A stretch of DNA of 64,000 nucleotides from Candidatus Avelusimicrobium gallinaceum (GCA_944324965.1 CALUYH010000004.1:40997-104996); one strand, 5' to 3'. Shown: positions 25,577-35,013, counted from the first letter of the stretch. Notes: a model not told the origin generated them from the sequence alone. Program-made: numbers and translations.

Positions 25577-28500
25577 ATGTTTTCTAAATTTTTCATTAAC
25601 CGCCCGATTTTATCTACGGTTATTTCATTGCTTATTTCGCTGGCGGGTATCGTATCCATTACGATGCTTCCCATTGAGCAATACCCCGATTTAACGCCGC
25701 CCACCATTGAAGTGTCGGCCAGCTATCCCGGCGCCAGCCCGGAAGTGATTGCCGACACCGTGGCCGCCCCCATTGAGCAGCAGGTAAACGGGGTGGAAGA
25801 TATGCTGTATATGAACTCCACTTCGTCGGCCAACGGGGATATGTCTTTGACCGTATCGTTTAAGGTCGGCACGGACCCGGACCAGGCGATGATTAACGTC
25901 AACAACCGCGTCCAGGGCGCCACGGCCACCCTGCCCGAAACGGTGCGCCAATACGGCGTGCAGGTAAACAAAAAATCTTCCGCCATTTTGCAGCTAATTG
26001 CCCTGTATTCGCCTAACGGCCATTCGGACACGACGACCATCGGCAACTATGCACTGCTCAACATTGTGGACGATTTAAAACGCATTGAAGGCGTGGGCGA
26101 CGCGCAGGTAATGTCCGCCAACGACTACTCCATCCGCATTTGGATTAAGCCCGATGTCCTTTCCCAGCGCGGCCTGTCCGTCAGCGATTTGGTGGCCGCC
26201 GTGCAGGCGCAAAACAGCCAGCGTTCTGCGGGCAAAATCGGCCAGCCTCCGCTGCCCGTGCAAGTGGACCGGATGTATTCCATTATTGCCCCCGGCCGCT
26301 TAACGACGCCCGAAGAATTTGAAAACATCATTTTGCGTGCCAACCCGGACGGGACGACCCTGCTGTTAAAAGATGTTGCCCGCGTGGAATTGGGCAGCCA
26401 AACATACGAATTTAACGGCCGTTTTAACGGCAAGCCCGCCGTGCCGATTGGCGTGTACCTTTCGCCGGGGGCCAATGCCGTGGCTACCGCCAAAGCCGTG
26501 GACGCGCATATGAAAGAAATTGCGCAAAACTTCCCGGCGGATTTGGATATAGACTATAAAGTTGCCTACGACACCACGCTGTTTGTTACCGCGTCTATCG
26601 AAGAAGTTATCCACACGCTGATTGAAGCCATGATTTTGGTGTTCTTGGTGGTGTACATCTTCCTGAAAGACTGGCGCGCTACGCTCATTCCGTGCTTGGC
26701 GGTTCCGGTATCCATCATCGGTGCGTTTGCCGGAATGCTCCTTTTAGGGTTTTCCATTAATACGCTTACACTATTCGGGTTGGTGTTGGCTATCGGCATC
26801 GTAGTGGACGACGCCATCGTGGTCATTGAAAACGTGGAACGCATTATGCACGAGGAAAACCTGCCCGTCAAAGAGGCCACGATTAAAGCCATGGACGAAG
26901 TGTCCGGCCCGGTGGTGGCCATTGTGCTGGTGTTGTGTTCTGTGTTTGTGCCGGTGGCGTTTATGGGCGGATTGACGGGGGTAATGTACCAGCAGTTCGC
27001 CATTACGATTGCCGTGTCCGTCATTATTTCGGGCCTGGTTGCCCTGACATTAACGCCCGCGCTGTGCGCGCTCTTGCTTAAAAAGCAGGAACACCCGACC
27101 CGCGGCTTCTTCTACCAGTTTGACCGCTTCTTTGAAAAATTAACCCGTAAATACGGTTCCTGGGTGGCGTTTTTCATGCGGAAGCTGATGGTGTCCGTCG
27201 TGTTGATTGCACTCATTTTTGCCGCGGCGCTAGGGCTGTTCAAAATTGTGCCCGGCAGCTTGCTGCCCGATGAAGACCAGGGCGTAATTATGGTGGCGGC
27301 CCAGCTGGACCCTTCCGCCTCTTTGGCTAACAGCGACGCCGTAGCCAAACAATTGGAAGAATTGATTTCCGCCCAGCCGGCCGTTTCGCAGGTGCTGACG
27401 TTCTCGGGTTACGATATGCTTTCCAGCACGCAAAAGAGCAATGCCGTAGCTTCATTTGTGATGTTAAAACCGTGGGACGAACGCAAATCCAAGGCGTTGT
27501 CTTCGGCGGCGCTGGTGGGCAGTTTGTATGCCCAGGCGCAAAGCAAAATTCCGGCCGCGGTGGTCATGCCGTTTAACCCGCCGCCCATTATGGGTATGAG
27601 CACCACCGGCGGTTTGGAAGGCTACATCCAAAACCGCACTTCCGGCGGCAGCAAAGCGCTGGAAGCCCAAACCCAAAAATTTATTGAGGCCGCCAAAAAG
27701 CGTCCCGAACTCTCCAGCGTCAGCACGACGTTCTCGGCCGCAGTGCCGCAATACAAAATGGACGTGGACGAAACCAAAGCCCTGGCGATGGGGGTGAGTT
27801 TGTCCGAGCTGTACACCACCCTGCAAGGCACGTTCGGCACACTGTATGTGAACGACTTTACGTACTCCGGCCGCAGCTTTAAAGTGATGATGCAGGCGGA
27901 CGGCCAATACCGTGCCCGCCCGGAACAAATTTCCGGCGTGTATGTGCGTTCCAATTCGGGCGCGATGGTGCCGCTGTCGGCCCTGGTCACGCTGACGCCT
28001 TCGTTGGGGCCGGATATGGTGGAACGGTTTAACGTGTTTCCGGCCGCCAAAATTTTGGCCAACCCGGCCGCCGGATACAGCTCCGGCGACGCTATCCGTG
28101 CCGTGGAAGAAACCGCCAAGGAAGTGTTGGATTCCGGTTTCACCCTGGCCTGGACGGGTACCACTTATCAGGAAAAACTCTCCGGAAACTCCTCGGCCGT
28201 GGCGCTGTTGTTGGGGATGCTGGTAGTGTTCCTTATTTTGGCCGCCCAGTACGAAAAATGGAGCCTGCCGCTGGCGGTATTGCTGGCGGTTCCGTTTGCC
28301 ATTTTCGGCGCGTTGGCCGGCACGTGGGCGCGCGGTTTGTCCAACGATATTTACTTCCAGATTGCGCTCGTCGCGCTGGTGGGGTTGGCCGCCAAGAACG
28401 CCATTTTGATTGTAGAATTTGCCGTTATGCTTAAAGAACAAGGGATGGAAACAACCCAAGCCGCCCTGGAAGCCGCCAAACTGCGCTTCCGCCCGATTGT

Positions 28501-28720
28501 GATGACTTCTTTGGCCTTCATCTTGGGCTGTGTGCCGCTGGCGATCAGCTCCGGCGCGGGCGCAGCCAGCCGCCACGCAATTGGTACGGCGGTAGTGTTT
28601 GGTATGCTTGCTGCCACGCTGATTGCACCGTTGTTTGTGCCGCTGTTCTTTAGTTTGTTAAGCGGTTGGAAAAAGCCGCAGCCGTCCGCGGCCGAAGAAA
28701 CCCAAAAGGAGAATTTATGA
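25577..28720 (+). CDS. RND efflux transporter, HAE1 family (AcrB-like)
   Basis: The inner-membrane proton/drug antiporter of the pump, 1047 residues, full length. FINRPILSTVISLLIS is the N-terminal helix. The GLVLAIGIVVDDAIVVIENVER block in the TM4 region carries the conserved Asp pair. Two large periplasmic loops and a second membrane half follow (LVGLAAKNAILIVEFA). AAGGAG precedes the ATG at 25577; a GTG two codons earlier is possible. Its stop overlaps the next ATG (ATGA). Likely exports hydrophobic compounds, perhaps bile salts in a gut host. Confidence 0.95.
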   Translation: MFSKFFINRPILSTVISLLISLAGIVSITMLPIEQYPDLTPPTIEVSASYPGASPEVIADTVAAPIEQQVNGVEDMLYMNSTSSANGDMSLTVSFKVGTDPDQAMINVNNRVQGATATLPETVRQYGVQVNKKSSAILQLIALYSPNGHSDTTTIGNYALLNIVDDLKRIEGVGDAQVMSANDYSIRIWIKPDVLSQRGLSVSDLVAAVQAQNSQRSAGKIGQPPLPVQVDRMYSIIAPGRLTTPEEFENIILRANPDGTTLLLKDVARVELGSQTYEFNGRFNGKPAVPIGVYLSPGANAVATAKAVDAHMKEIAQNFPADLDIDYKVAYDTTLFVTASIEEVIHTLIEAMILVFLVVYIFLKDWRATLIPCLAVPVSIIGAFAGMLLLGFSINTLTLFGLVLAIGIVVDDAIVVIENVERIMHEENLPVKEATIKAMDEVSGPVVAIVLVLCSVFVPVAFMGGLTGVMYQQFAITIAVSVIISGLVALTLTPALCALLLKKQEHPTRGFFYQFDRFFEKLTRKYGSWVAFFMRKLMVSVVLIALIFAAALGLFKIVPGSLLPDEDQGVIMVAAQLDPSASLANSDAVAKQLEELISAQPAVSQVLTFSGYDMLSSTQKSNAVASFVMLKPWDERKSKALSSAALVGSLYAQAQSKIPAAVVMPFNPPPIMGMSTTGGLEGYIQNRTSGGSKALEAQTQKFIEAAKKRPELSSVSTTFSAAVPQYKMDVDETKALAMGVSLSELYTTLQGTFGTLYVNDFTYSGRSFKVMMQADGQYRARPEQISGVYVRSNSGAMVPLSALVTLTPSLGPDMVERFNVFPAAKILANPAAGYSSGDAIRAVEETAKEVLDSGFTLAWTGTTYQEKLSGNSSAVALLLGMLVVFLILAAQYEKWSLPLAVLLAVPFAIFGALAGTWARGLSNDIYFQIALVALVGLAAKNAILIVEFAVMLKEQGMETTQAALEAAKLRFRPIVMTSLAFILGCVPLAISSGAGAASRHAIGTAVVFGMLAATLIAPLFVPLFFSLLSGWKKPQPSAAEETQKENL

Positions 28721-30168
28721 AACATATGCGTCTAGCGCTTTTGCTGGCGTCCGCCGTTTTGTTGGGCGGGTGTCTGTTAGGGCCCAATTACAAACAGCCG
28801 GACTTGGATTTACCTAAAGGTAAAGCCGCCGACAACTTCAGCATTTTCACCCAGGCCAACTGGTGGGAAGTGTTTGACGATCCCGTGCTGAACCAATTGG
28901 AAAGCGAGGCTTTGGCTTACAACAAAGATTTGCAGGCCGCCATCGCCCGGGTGGACCAGGCTCGCGCTTCGGTGGGGATTGCCTCCGCCGATCAGCTGCC
29001 CAGCCTGTCTGCCGCGGCGGAATCGGGCCGCGCCGGCAATGATGTCACATCCGGCGAAAGCCAAAGCACGGCCAATGTGTCCGTGTCGTACGAACTGGAC
29101 TTGTGGGGCAAATACCGCCGCTTGAGCGAAGCCGCCCGTGCCCAGCTGCTTTCCAGCGAGGCTGCGCGCGACACCGTGCGCTTAACGTTGACGGCGGATG
29201 TGGCCAAAAACTACTTTACCTTGGCGATGTTGGACGCCCAACTGGCCATTGCCCAGCGCACCTTGGAAGCCCGCAAAGAAAACGTGCGCATCTATACCAG
29301 CCGCTACAAAAACGGCTACTGCACGGAAGTGGATTTAAAACGCGTGGAAGCCAATATGGCCAGCGTGCAGGCGCAGGAACAACAGCTGCGCCTGAAAATC
29401 GCCCAGACGGAAACGGCGCTTTCCGTGCTGGTGGGCAAATCCCCGCGCGAAATTGCCGCCAACCAAACGCCCCGCGGCAAAACGCTGGCGGAAATTACGC
29501 TCATTCCCGATGTGCCGGAAGGCCTCCCGTCCGATTTGCTCGCCCGCCGTCCGGACGTCCGCTCGGCCGAAGGCCAGCTGATTGCCGCCAATGCCAACAT
29601 CGGCGCGGCACGCGCGGCGTACTTCCCCAGCATTCCGCTGACGGCTTCCGCCGGGTACGCCAGCGGCGCATTGAACAATTTGTTCACGGGTTCGTCCGGC
29701 GTGTGGGCGGCCGGCGGGCAGCTTTTGGCGCCTATTTTTGAAGGCGGCAAAATCCGCGCACAAAATGAAAAGGCCGAAGCCCAATACCGCGAAATGCTCG
29801 CCTCGTATGAAAAAACGGTGCAAGGCGCGTTTAAAGAAGCGCTGGACGCGATTGCCGCCAACCGCATCAACCGCGAAATTTTTGACTCGTACAAACAGCA
29901 GACCGAAGCCATGCAGCGCAGCTACGAACTGACCAAAAAACAGGAGGACGCGGGCCTGATCGGCGTGACGGACCTGTTGGACGTGGAAGAAAACCTGCTG
30001 TCTGCCGAGATGAACCTGGCTTCCGCCCGCAACGACGAATTGGCCGCCGTGGTCAACTTGTCCAAAGCGTTGGGCGGCGGCTGGAACGTGCAGGACGGAT
30101 TCGGCCCGTACGAAGATTTGGTAAAAACCCAACAAGCCGAACTGAAACAGAAACCAGCCGCAAAGTAA
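28717..30168 (+). CDS. Outer-membrane efflux lipoprotein, NodT/TolC family
   Basis: The outer-membrane channel of the pump. It has 483 residues with a lipobox (VLLGGC), the NodT start GPNYKQPDLDLP, and two TolC-type repeats of long helices with RVDQARASVGIA...QLPSLS and IGAARAAYFPSI. The ATG overlaps the transporter stop. The adaptor, transporter and channel in one operon mean that the pump does not depend on a distant TolC. Confidence 0.92.
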   Translation: MKHMRLALLLASAVLLGGCLLGPNYKQPDLDLPKGKAADNFSIFTQANWWEVFDDPVLNQLESEALAYNKDLQAAIARVDQARASVGIASADQLPSLSAAAESGRAGNDVTSGESQSTANVSVSYELDLWGKYRRLSEAARAQLLSSEAARDTVRLTLTADVAKNYFTLAMLDAQLAIAQRTLEARKENVRIYTSRYKNGYCTEVDLKRVEANMASVQAQEQQLRLKIAQTETALSVLVGKSPREIAANQTPRGKTLAEITLIPDVPEGLPSDLLARRPDVRSAEGQLIAANANIGAARAAYFPSIPLTASAGYASGALNNLFTGSSGVWAAGGQLLAPIFEGGKIRAQNEKAEAQYREMLASYEKTVQGAFKEALDAIAANRINREIFDSYKQQTEAMQRSYELTKKQEDAGLIGVTDLLDVEENLLSAEMNLASARNDELAAVVNLSKALGGGWNVQDGFGPYEDLVKTQQAELKQKPAAK

Positions 30169-30190
30169 ACGGAATAATTTATTCGGGAAA

Positions 30191-30219
30191 GCCCCGGTTT
30201 CGGCCGGGGCTTTTTGTTG
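30191..30219 (+). terminator. Intrinsic terminator after the RND operon
   Basis: GCCCCGG pairs with CCGGGGC over TTTCGG, followed by TTTTTGTTG. Confidence 0.88.
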
Positions 30220-30284
30220 CCGTTTGGGAGGCTCTGCCGCAGCCGGGCGTGCTTGCGTTCTCTTGGCGGGGCCCAGCGGAAATT

Positions 30285-30293
30285 TGCTAAAAT
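30285..30293 (+). promoter_or_regulatory. Extended -10 promoter of purB-purA
   Basis: TGC-TAAAAT ends six bases before the ATG at 30300, with no ribosome site between: a leaderless arrangement. Confidence 0.6.
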
Positions 30294-30299
30294 ATGCTT

Positions 30300-31694
30300 A
30301 TGAAGATTTCGGCGCTGTGCCCGTTGGACGGCCGCTATGGCGGCAGACTGGGCGCGCTCAGAAGTGTGATGAGCGAAGCCGCCTTCACTGCATCCCGCGT
30401 GCGCGTGGAATGCACGTGGCTGGAAATCTTATCCGATTTAAAACTCCCGCATTTTAAGCCGCTTACCCCAAAAGAACGCCAACTGCTGGCGGACGTGTGC
30501 ACACTGTCCGACGCCGATTTGGAAATTATCCGCGCACTGGAATTTGACGGTTACCAACACATTCCCGCTACCAGGCACGACGTAAAAGCCGTGGAGTATT
30601 TTTTGCGCCTGAAACTAAAAAACACTTCGTTGCAAGACCGTTTGCAGTGGCTGCATTTTGCACTAACGAGCGAAGACGTAAACAGTGCTTCCTATGCGGT
30701 GTTGCTGGCGGACGGGTTGGAAAAAGCCCTGCTGCCGGCGCTTGTTGCACTGCAAAAAGACCTGGCCAAACTGGCCCGCAAAGAGGCGCGCTCCGTTTTG
30801 TTGGCGCGCACCCACGGCCAGCCGGCCGTACCGACCACTTTTGGCAAAGAAATCCGTGTGTTTGCCTATCGTTTGTCCCGCCAGCTGGAAGCGCTTAAAA
30901 AGCAAACGCTTACGTTTAAATTCGCCGGCGCGGTGGGCAATTTTAACGCGCACTTGGCGGCTTTCCCCACGGTCAACTGGCCGCGTGCGGCCCGGCAAAT
31001 GGCGGTGCAATTAAACCGCGGGCGTAAAATCAAATTGGCGCTTTCGCCCGTCAGCACGCAGGTGGACAACCGCGACAGCTACGCCGAACTATTTGACAAT
31101 ATCCGCCGGGCGGATGTGATTTTGCTGGATTTTTGCCGCGATATGTGGCAGTATATTTCGGCCGGGCTGGTGCACCAAAAGACCGCCCTGGGCGAGGTGG
31201 GCTCCTCCACCATGCCGCAAAAAGTGAACCCGATTGATTTTGAAAATGCCGAAGGCAATTTGCAGTTGGCGGACGCGTTGTTGGAGCTTTTTTCGCGCAA
31301 GTTGCCGGTGTCGCGCCTGCAGCGGGACTTGTCGGACTCTACGGTGCTTCGCAATATGGCGGTGGCGTTTGGCTATGCGCTGGTGGCGTACCAGTCGGTT
31401 ATGAAAGGCCTGACCAAAATTTCGTTTGACCGCGCGGCGGCCCGGGCGGAACTGAAAAATCACCCGGAAGTCCTGGCCGAAGCGGCGCAAACCATTCTGC
31501 GTGCGGCGGGGTATCCCCGCGCGTATGAACAACTGCGCGACTTTACGCGCGGGCGCGCGTTGACGACCGCCCTGTGGAAAGAATTTATAGAAGGGCTGCC
31601 CGTAGACGGCGCAACCCGAACCAAACTGCGTGCCCTGCAGCCCGAAACGTATACGGGCCGGGCGCGTGAAATTGCGGAGGAAAAGTATGATTGA
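30300..31694 (+). CDS. purB: Adenylosuccinate lyase
   Basis: Splits adenylosuccinate to AMP and SAICAR to AICAR in purine synthesis. It has 464 residues of the longer, E. coli-like type. Typical elements are SALCPLDGRYGG at the start, the ALTSEDVNSASYA helix, LLARTHGQPAVPTTFGKE with the catalytic His, and the signature loop GSSTMPQKVNPIDFENAEGN. An ATG two codons upstream (30294) abuts the -10 box, so I prefer 30300. It overlaps purA by eight bases. Confidence 0.93.
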   Translation: MKISALCPLDGRYGGRLGALRSVMSEAAFTASRVRVECTWLEILSDLKLPHFKPLTPKERQLLADVCTLSDADLEIIRALEFDGYQHIPATRHDVKAVEYFLRLKLKNTSLQDRLQWLHFALTSEDVNSASYAVLLADGLEKALLPALVALQKDLAKLARKEARSVLLARTHGQPAVPTTFGKEIRVFAYRLSRQLEALKKQTLTFKFAGAVGNFNAHLAAFPTVNWPRAARQMAVQLNRGRKIKLALSPVSTQVDNRDSYAELFDNIRRADVILLDFCRDMWQYISAGLVHQKTALGEVGSSTMPQKVNPIDFENAEGNLQLADALLELFSRKLPVSRLQRDLSDSTVLRNMAVAFGYALVAYQSVMKGLTKISFDRAAARAELKNHPEVLAEAAQTILRAAGYPRAYEQLRDFTRGRALTTALWKEFIEGLPVDGATRTKLRALQPETYTGRAREIAEEKYD

Positions 31695-32703
31695 TATTGT
31701 CTGCGGCGGCCAAGCCGGCGACGAAGGAAAGGGGAAGATTTCCGCTTATTTGTCTTACAAAGGGCACTACGATTATTGCGTGCGCGTGGGCGGCCCCAAC
31801 GCGGGCCACACCGTGGTGCAGGACGGCAAATCCTACACGCTTAAAAACATTCCGTCCGGTTTTTTAAACCCGCACACCAAGCTGGTGCTGGGGGCCGGTG
31901 CTTACACCAAAACCCAGTGGCTGTTGGACGAGGTAAAACTGACGGGCACGCAGGACCGCCTGATTATTGACCCGTATGCCGTGCTGATTTCCGACGAGCA
32001 AACCGCGGCCGAAAAAAATGCCTCGCACTTTATGCAGCACATCGGCAGCGTGGGCACCGGGCTGGGCCAGGCCGTGCGCGACCGCATTGAACGGCGCGAT
32101 ATTAAATTTGCCAAAGACGAGCCGTTACTGAAAGATTTCATCCAGGACGTGCCCGAACTGCTAAACGATTGCCTGGATAAAGGCGGCGAAATTTTGCTGG
32201 AAGGCACGCAGGGGATTAAACTTTCCCTGCTGCACGGGGAATATCCGTTTGTTACGTCGCGCGATACCACGGCCAGCACGTTTTTGGGCGAGGCCGGTTT
32301 GGGCCCCAAGTCCGTGCGGGACGTGTACGTGGTGTTTAAACCCTACATCACCCGCGTTGGCCCCGGCCCGTTGGAAAAAGAGTTGACCGACGAGAAAAAG
32401 CTGGAAATCTACCACACCAAAGGGCACGAAATCGGCAGCGTCAGCAAGCGCCTGCGCCGCATCGGCGCGTTTGAAACGCGCTCCGCTTCCCGCGCGATTA
32501 TGATTAACAACTGCACCAAAATCGCGCTGACGCATATGGATATGTTCCCGGGCAACGATTGCATTAAATCGTATGCGGATTTCACGCCGCAGGCGCAAGC
32601 GTTTTTGGAAGATTTAAAAAAACTCTGCGCCCGCACCTATCCGCACCCGAAAATCGCCCTCATCTCCACCGGCCCGGATATGGAAGACACGCTGGTTTTA
32701 TAG
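31687..32703 (+). CDS. purA: Adenylosuccinate synthetase, short archaeal-like form
   Basis: Joins IMP and aspartate with GTP to adenylosuccinate, the step before PurB. The product is only 338 residues, against about 430 for most bacteria, and resembles the short archaeal proteins. The catalytic loop GGQAGDEGKGK keeps Asp12, then GGPNAGHTV, VGTGLGQAV, EGTQGIKLSL, TSRDTTAST, RIGAFETRSASRA and the C-terminal lobe follow. The retained Asp argues against the related phage PurZ. AGGAAAAGT before the ATG gives a ribosome site inside purB. Confidence 0.9.
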   Translation: MIDIVCGGQAGDEGKGKISAYLSYKGHYDYCVRVGGPNAGHTVVQDGKSYTLKNIPSGFLNPHTKLVLGAGAYTKTQWLLDEVKLTGTQDRLIIDPYAVLISDEQTAAEKNASHFMQHIGSVGTGLGQAVRDRIERRDIKFAKDEPLLKDFIQDVPELLNDCLDKGGEILLEGTQGIKLSLLHGEYPFVTSRDTTASTFLGEAGLGPKSVRDVYVVFKPYITRVGPGPLEKELTDEKKLEIYHTKGHEIGSVSKRLRRIGAFETRSASRAIMINNCTKIALTHMDMFPGNDCIKSYADFTPQAQAFLEDLKKLCARTYPHPKIALISTGPDMEDTLVL

Positions 32704-32710
32704 CCGTACA

Positions 32711-32738
32711 AAGCCCCGCTTCGGGCGGGGCTTTTTTA
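32711..32738 (+). terminator. Intrinsic terminator after purA
   Basis: AAGCCCCGC pairs with GCGGGGCTT over five bases, followed by a T-run. Confidence 0.88.
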
Positions 32739-32793
32739 TGGCGTGTTGCACGTTTTGGCGCCGAGGGGTTATAATAAAAAAAGGGGGAAGTTT

Positions 32794-33393
32794 ATGAAAG
32801 ACATTATTTTTGATTTGGGCGGAGTACTGATTGATTGGAACCCGCGGAACTTGTACAAAAAAATTTTTGCATCTACCGAAGAAATGGAATGGTTTTTGAA
32901 CACGGTGTGCACGACCCAGTGGAACACCCAGCAGGATGCCGGACGTCCGTTTGCCAAGGGGTTGGCGGTCATTAAAGAAAAATACCCCAAATATGCCGCG
33001 CAGATTGACGATTATTTTAACCGCTGGGACGAAATGCTGGGCGGGCCGGTTAAATCGGCCGTGGCGGTGCTGAAGGATTTAAAAGACAAAGGCTACCCGC
33101 TTTACGCGCTGACCAACTGGTCGGCCGAGACCTTTCCGATTGCACGCGCCAAGTACGATTTTTTGAACTGGTTTGACGGCATTGTCGTTTCCGGCGAAGA
33201 ACGCTTGGTAAAGCCGGACCCGGCCATCTACGCGCGGTTGCTCAAGCGCTACCAGCTGCATTCGTCCAACTGCTTGTTTATTGACGATAACGCGGCCAAC
33301 GTGTCCGAGGCGGCCCACCTGGGGTTTGAAACCATTTTATTTACCGGGGGCGACGCCTTGCGGGCCGAGCTGATACGCCGCGGTATTTTATAA
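32794..33393 (+). CDS. HAD hydrolase, YihX/epoxide-hydrolase-like subgroup
   Basis: A 199-residue phosphatase of HAD subfamily IA. FDLGGVLIDWNPRNLY (motif I), LTNWSAETF (motif II), Lys of RLVKPDPAIY (motif III) and FIDDNAANV (motif IV) match the glucose-1-phosphatase (YihX) and HAD-IA-v3 group. The physiological sugar phosphate is not readable. The ATG at 32794 follows AGGGGGAAG; TTATAAT at 32769-32775 may be its -10. It sits alone between two terminators. Confidence 0.83.
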   Translation: MKDIIFDLGGVLIDWNPRNLYKKIFASTEEMEWFLNTVCTTQWNTQQDAGRPFAKGLAVIKEKYPKYAAQIDDYFNRWDEMLGGPVKSAVAVLKDLKDKGYPLYALTNWSAETFPIARAKYDFLNWFDGIVVSGEERLVKPDPAIYARLLKRYQLHSSNCLFIDDNAANVSEAAHLGFETILFTGGDALRAELIRRGIL

Positions 33394-33400
33394 AATTAAA

Positions 33401-33427
33401 AAGCCCCGCTTGCCGCGGGGCTTTTTT
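33401..33427 (+). terminator. Intrinsic terminator after the HAD gene
   Basis: AAGCCCCGC pairs with GCGGGGCTT over TTGCC, then a T-run. The stem is nearly identical to the one after purA. Confidence 0.88.
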
Positions 33428-33473
33428 ATGCGTTGCAACTAAAACCGTTTGGCGGTTTTGTGCGGCAGGTTGG

Positions 33474-33971
33474 TTATTTGGCGGGGCGAATTTCGCTGTA
33501 TCCGTTCCAGGCAAACAACGCCTGTTCCTGCTCGTTGCCGTACACTTGTTCCACGTCGCAGATGTAGAGGTAGTGGTCGCCCACTTCGTGGTATTCTTTC
33601 AAGTGGCAGACAATGGCCACGCGGCTGTGGAGCGGGATTTTGATGTCGCTTCCGGGCACGTCGGTCAGCTCAACGTTAAATTTAGACGCCTTGTCCGTAT
33701 CGCGCCCGCTGGTGCAACCGCAGCCCAGCACGGCCGGAGCAATTTCGGCCCCGGGGACCGTCAAAATCACTTTTTTGTTTTGGCGCACCATTTCCCCGCT
33801 GTACGACCGCTTGGACATGGCATACGCCACCATATTGGGATTGAACGACAGGTACGTCCACCACGATACGGTGGCCAGGTTGGTGGAGCCGTCCGGCTTT
33901 TGGGTGCACACGACCGTCACCGGGTTGGGCGACGTAAGTTGGGAAGATTTTACTAACGTAATTTTGTCCAT
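33474..33971 (-). CDS. Flavin reductase-like FMN-binding protein (first of two)
   Basis: A 165-residue split-barrel flavoprotein of the flavin-reductase-like family. LTSPNPVTVVCTQ and LATVSWWTYLSFNPNMVAYAMS are typical of the FMN-binding half, and SGRDTDKASKFN of the C-terminal half. Such proteins use NAD(P)H to reduce flavin, or act on aromatic compounds in anaerobes. It lies ten bases after the second flavin reductase gene and has AAGGAG before its ATG. The pair is divergent from an HxlR regulator. Confidence 0.8.
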   Translation of the reverse strand: MDKITLVKSSQLTSPNPVTVVCTQKPDGSTNLATVSWWTYLSFNPNMVAYAMSKRSYSGEMVRQNKKVILTVPGAEIAPAVLGCGCTSGRDTDKASKFNVELTDVPGSDIKIPLHSRVAIVCHLKEYHEVGDHYLYICDVEQVYGNEQEQALFAWNGYSEIRPAK

Positions 33972-33981
33972 TTGTTGCTCC

Positions 33982-34551
33982 TTATTTTTTCAGCAGGTCC
34001 GCGCCGCTGTGCCAGGCCTGTCCGATTTTTTCGCCAATGGCGTAATAACCGTTTTGCATTTGGTCAAACACAAACGCGTTTAATTTGCCGGCGTCAATTT
34101 TGCCGGCCGCGTCCAAAATTTTTTCGTCCGCGAGCACGTTGACGATGGTGCCCAGTACGCGCAACCCGTAGGGCTGGTCCTGTATTTCGGCCACTTGGCA
34201 TTCCAACGTCAGCGGGTATTCCGTAATAACGGGCGCGTCCACCCGCGTGCTTTTTACGGCATGCAACCCCGTACGGGCAAATTTATCGGGCACCTGGTTG
34301 GCGCTGGCCGTTCCCAAAAAATCGGATTGGCGTAGCGTGTCGGCCCCCGGTACCGCCAAGGTGAAGGCTTTGCGTTCTCGCAGGTTGGCCACGGTTTTGT
34401 GGGTGGCTTCCAGGTTCAGCGCCACCTGGTTTTCGGCACAAATGCCGCCCCAGGCCATCATCATAACGTCCACGGTATTGTCGTGGTTGTAGGTGCCAAT
34501 CATATAGGTCGGCATCGGGAACAAAAAGGGTTTTACTCCCATATCTTTCAT
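33982..34551 (-). CDS. Flavin reductase-like FMN-binding protein (second of two)
   Basis: A 189-residue protein of the same split-barrel family: FLFPMPTYMIGTYNHDNTVDVMMMAWGG (broken here only by the mature fold), NLEATHKT, and SDFLGTASANQVPDKFARTG. Its C-terminus has a helical extension that the neighbour lacks. The start at 34551 follows AAAGGAG; the frame extends nine codons upstream to 34578. Two different members in one operon suggest a two-component redox function, but the substrate is unknown. Confidence 0.8.
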   Translation of the reverse strand: MKDMGVKPFLFPMPTYMIGTYNHDNTVDVMMMAWGGICAENQVALNLEATHKTVANLRERKAFTLAVPGADTLRQSDFLGTASANQVPDKFARTGLHAVKSTRVDAPVITEYPLTLECQVAEIQDQPYGLRVLGTIVNVLADEKILDAAGKIDAGKLNAFVFDQMQNGYYAIGEKIGQAWHSGADLLKK

Positions 34552-34604
34552 ATCAGTTACTCCTTTTACAGCACGCATTGACTTTTGCTTGCTTTGATAC
34601 TACA

Positions 34605-34610
34605 ATTATA
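34605..34610 (-). promoter_or_regulatory. -10 box of the flavin reductase operon
   Basis: TATAAT on the minus strand in the 129-base divergent region, giving a leader of about 50 bases. Confidence 0.5.
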
Positions 34611-34640
34611 AGCAAAGAATGCAACTTAAAACAAGTACGC

Positions 34641-34668
34641 ACATTTAGGTAGTATACTTACATTTAGG
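34641..34668 (+). promoter_or_regulatory. Direct repeats around the hxlR -10 box (likely operator)
   Basis: ACATTTAGG occurs at 34641-34649 and again at 34660-34668, 19 bases apart, bracketing the -10 TATACT (34653-34658) of the regulator gene. Placement over the promoter suggests autoregulation and control of the divergent reductases. Confidence 0.5.
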
Positions 34669-34680
34669 AGAGTGTAAAAA

Positions 34681-35013
34681 ATGAGTTTTGCCTGCATTAA
34701 AGACGCCAAACTGGAGGAAACCGGCTTTAATTATACCATGTCGCTTATTCAGGGTAAATACAAAATGTTTATTTTGTATGCGCTGATGGGTTTTAAGGTA
34801 GTGCGGTTTAACGAACTGAAAAAATACATTAAAACCATTTCGTACAAAACGCTGAGCCTGACGCTGAAAGAGCTGGAGGCGGACGGCCTGGTGAACCGAA
34901 AGGAATACCCGCAAATTCCGCCCAAGGTGGAATACAGCTTGACCGAAAAGGGTAAGTCCCTCATCCCGATTTTGGACCAACTGTGCACGTGGGGGGAAGC
35001 CCACCGGCCGTAA
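34681..35013 (+). CDS. HxlR-family transcriptional regulator
   Basis: A 110-residue winged-helix regulator. SLIQGKYKMFILYAL, VVRFNELKKYI, the recognition helix KTLSLTLKELEADGLVNR, and PPKVEYSLTEKG are the HxlR family pattern. The N-terminal cysteine (SFACIK), seen in redox or electrophile-sensing members such as YodB, is present. It is divergent from two flavin reductases, which fits a sensor of quinones or other electrophiles. Confidence 0.88.
   Translation: MSFACIKDAKLEETGFNYTMSLIQGKYKMFILYALMGFKVVRFNELKKYIKTISYKTLSLTLKELEADGLVNRKEYPQIPPKVEYSLTEKGKSLIPILDQLCTWGEAHRP

Noticed and set aside
31687..32703. PurZ (2-aminoadenine synthesis) instead of PurA
   Set aside because: The catalytic Asp of GDEGKGK is retained and the gene sits with purB in a housekeeping pair.
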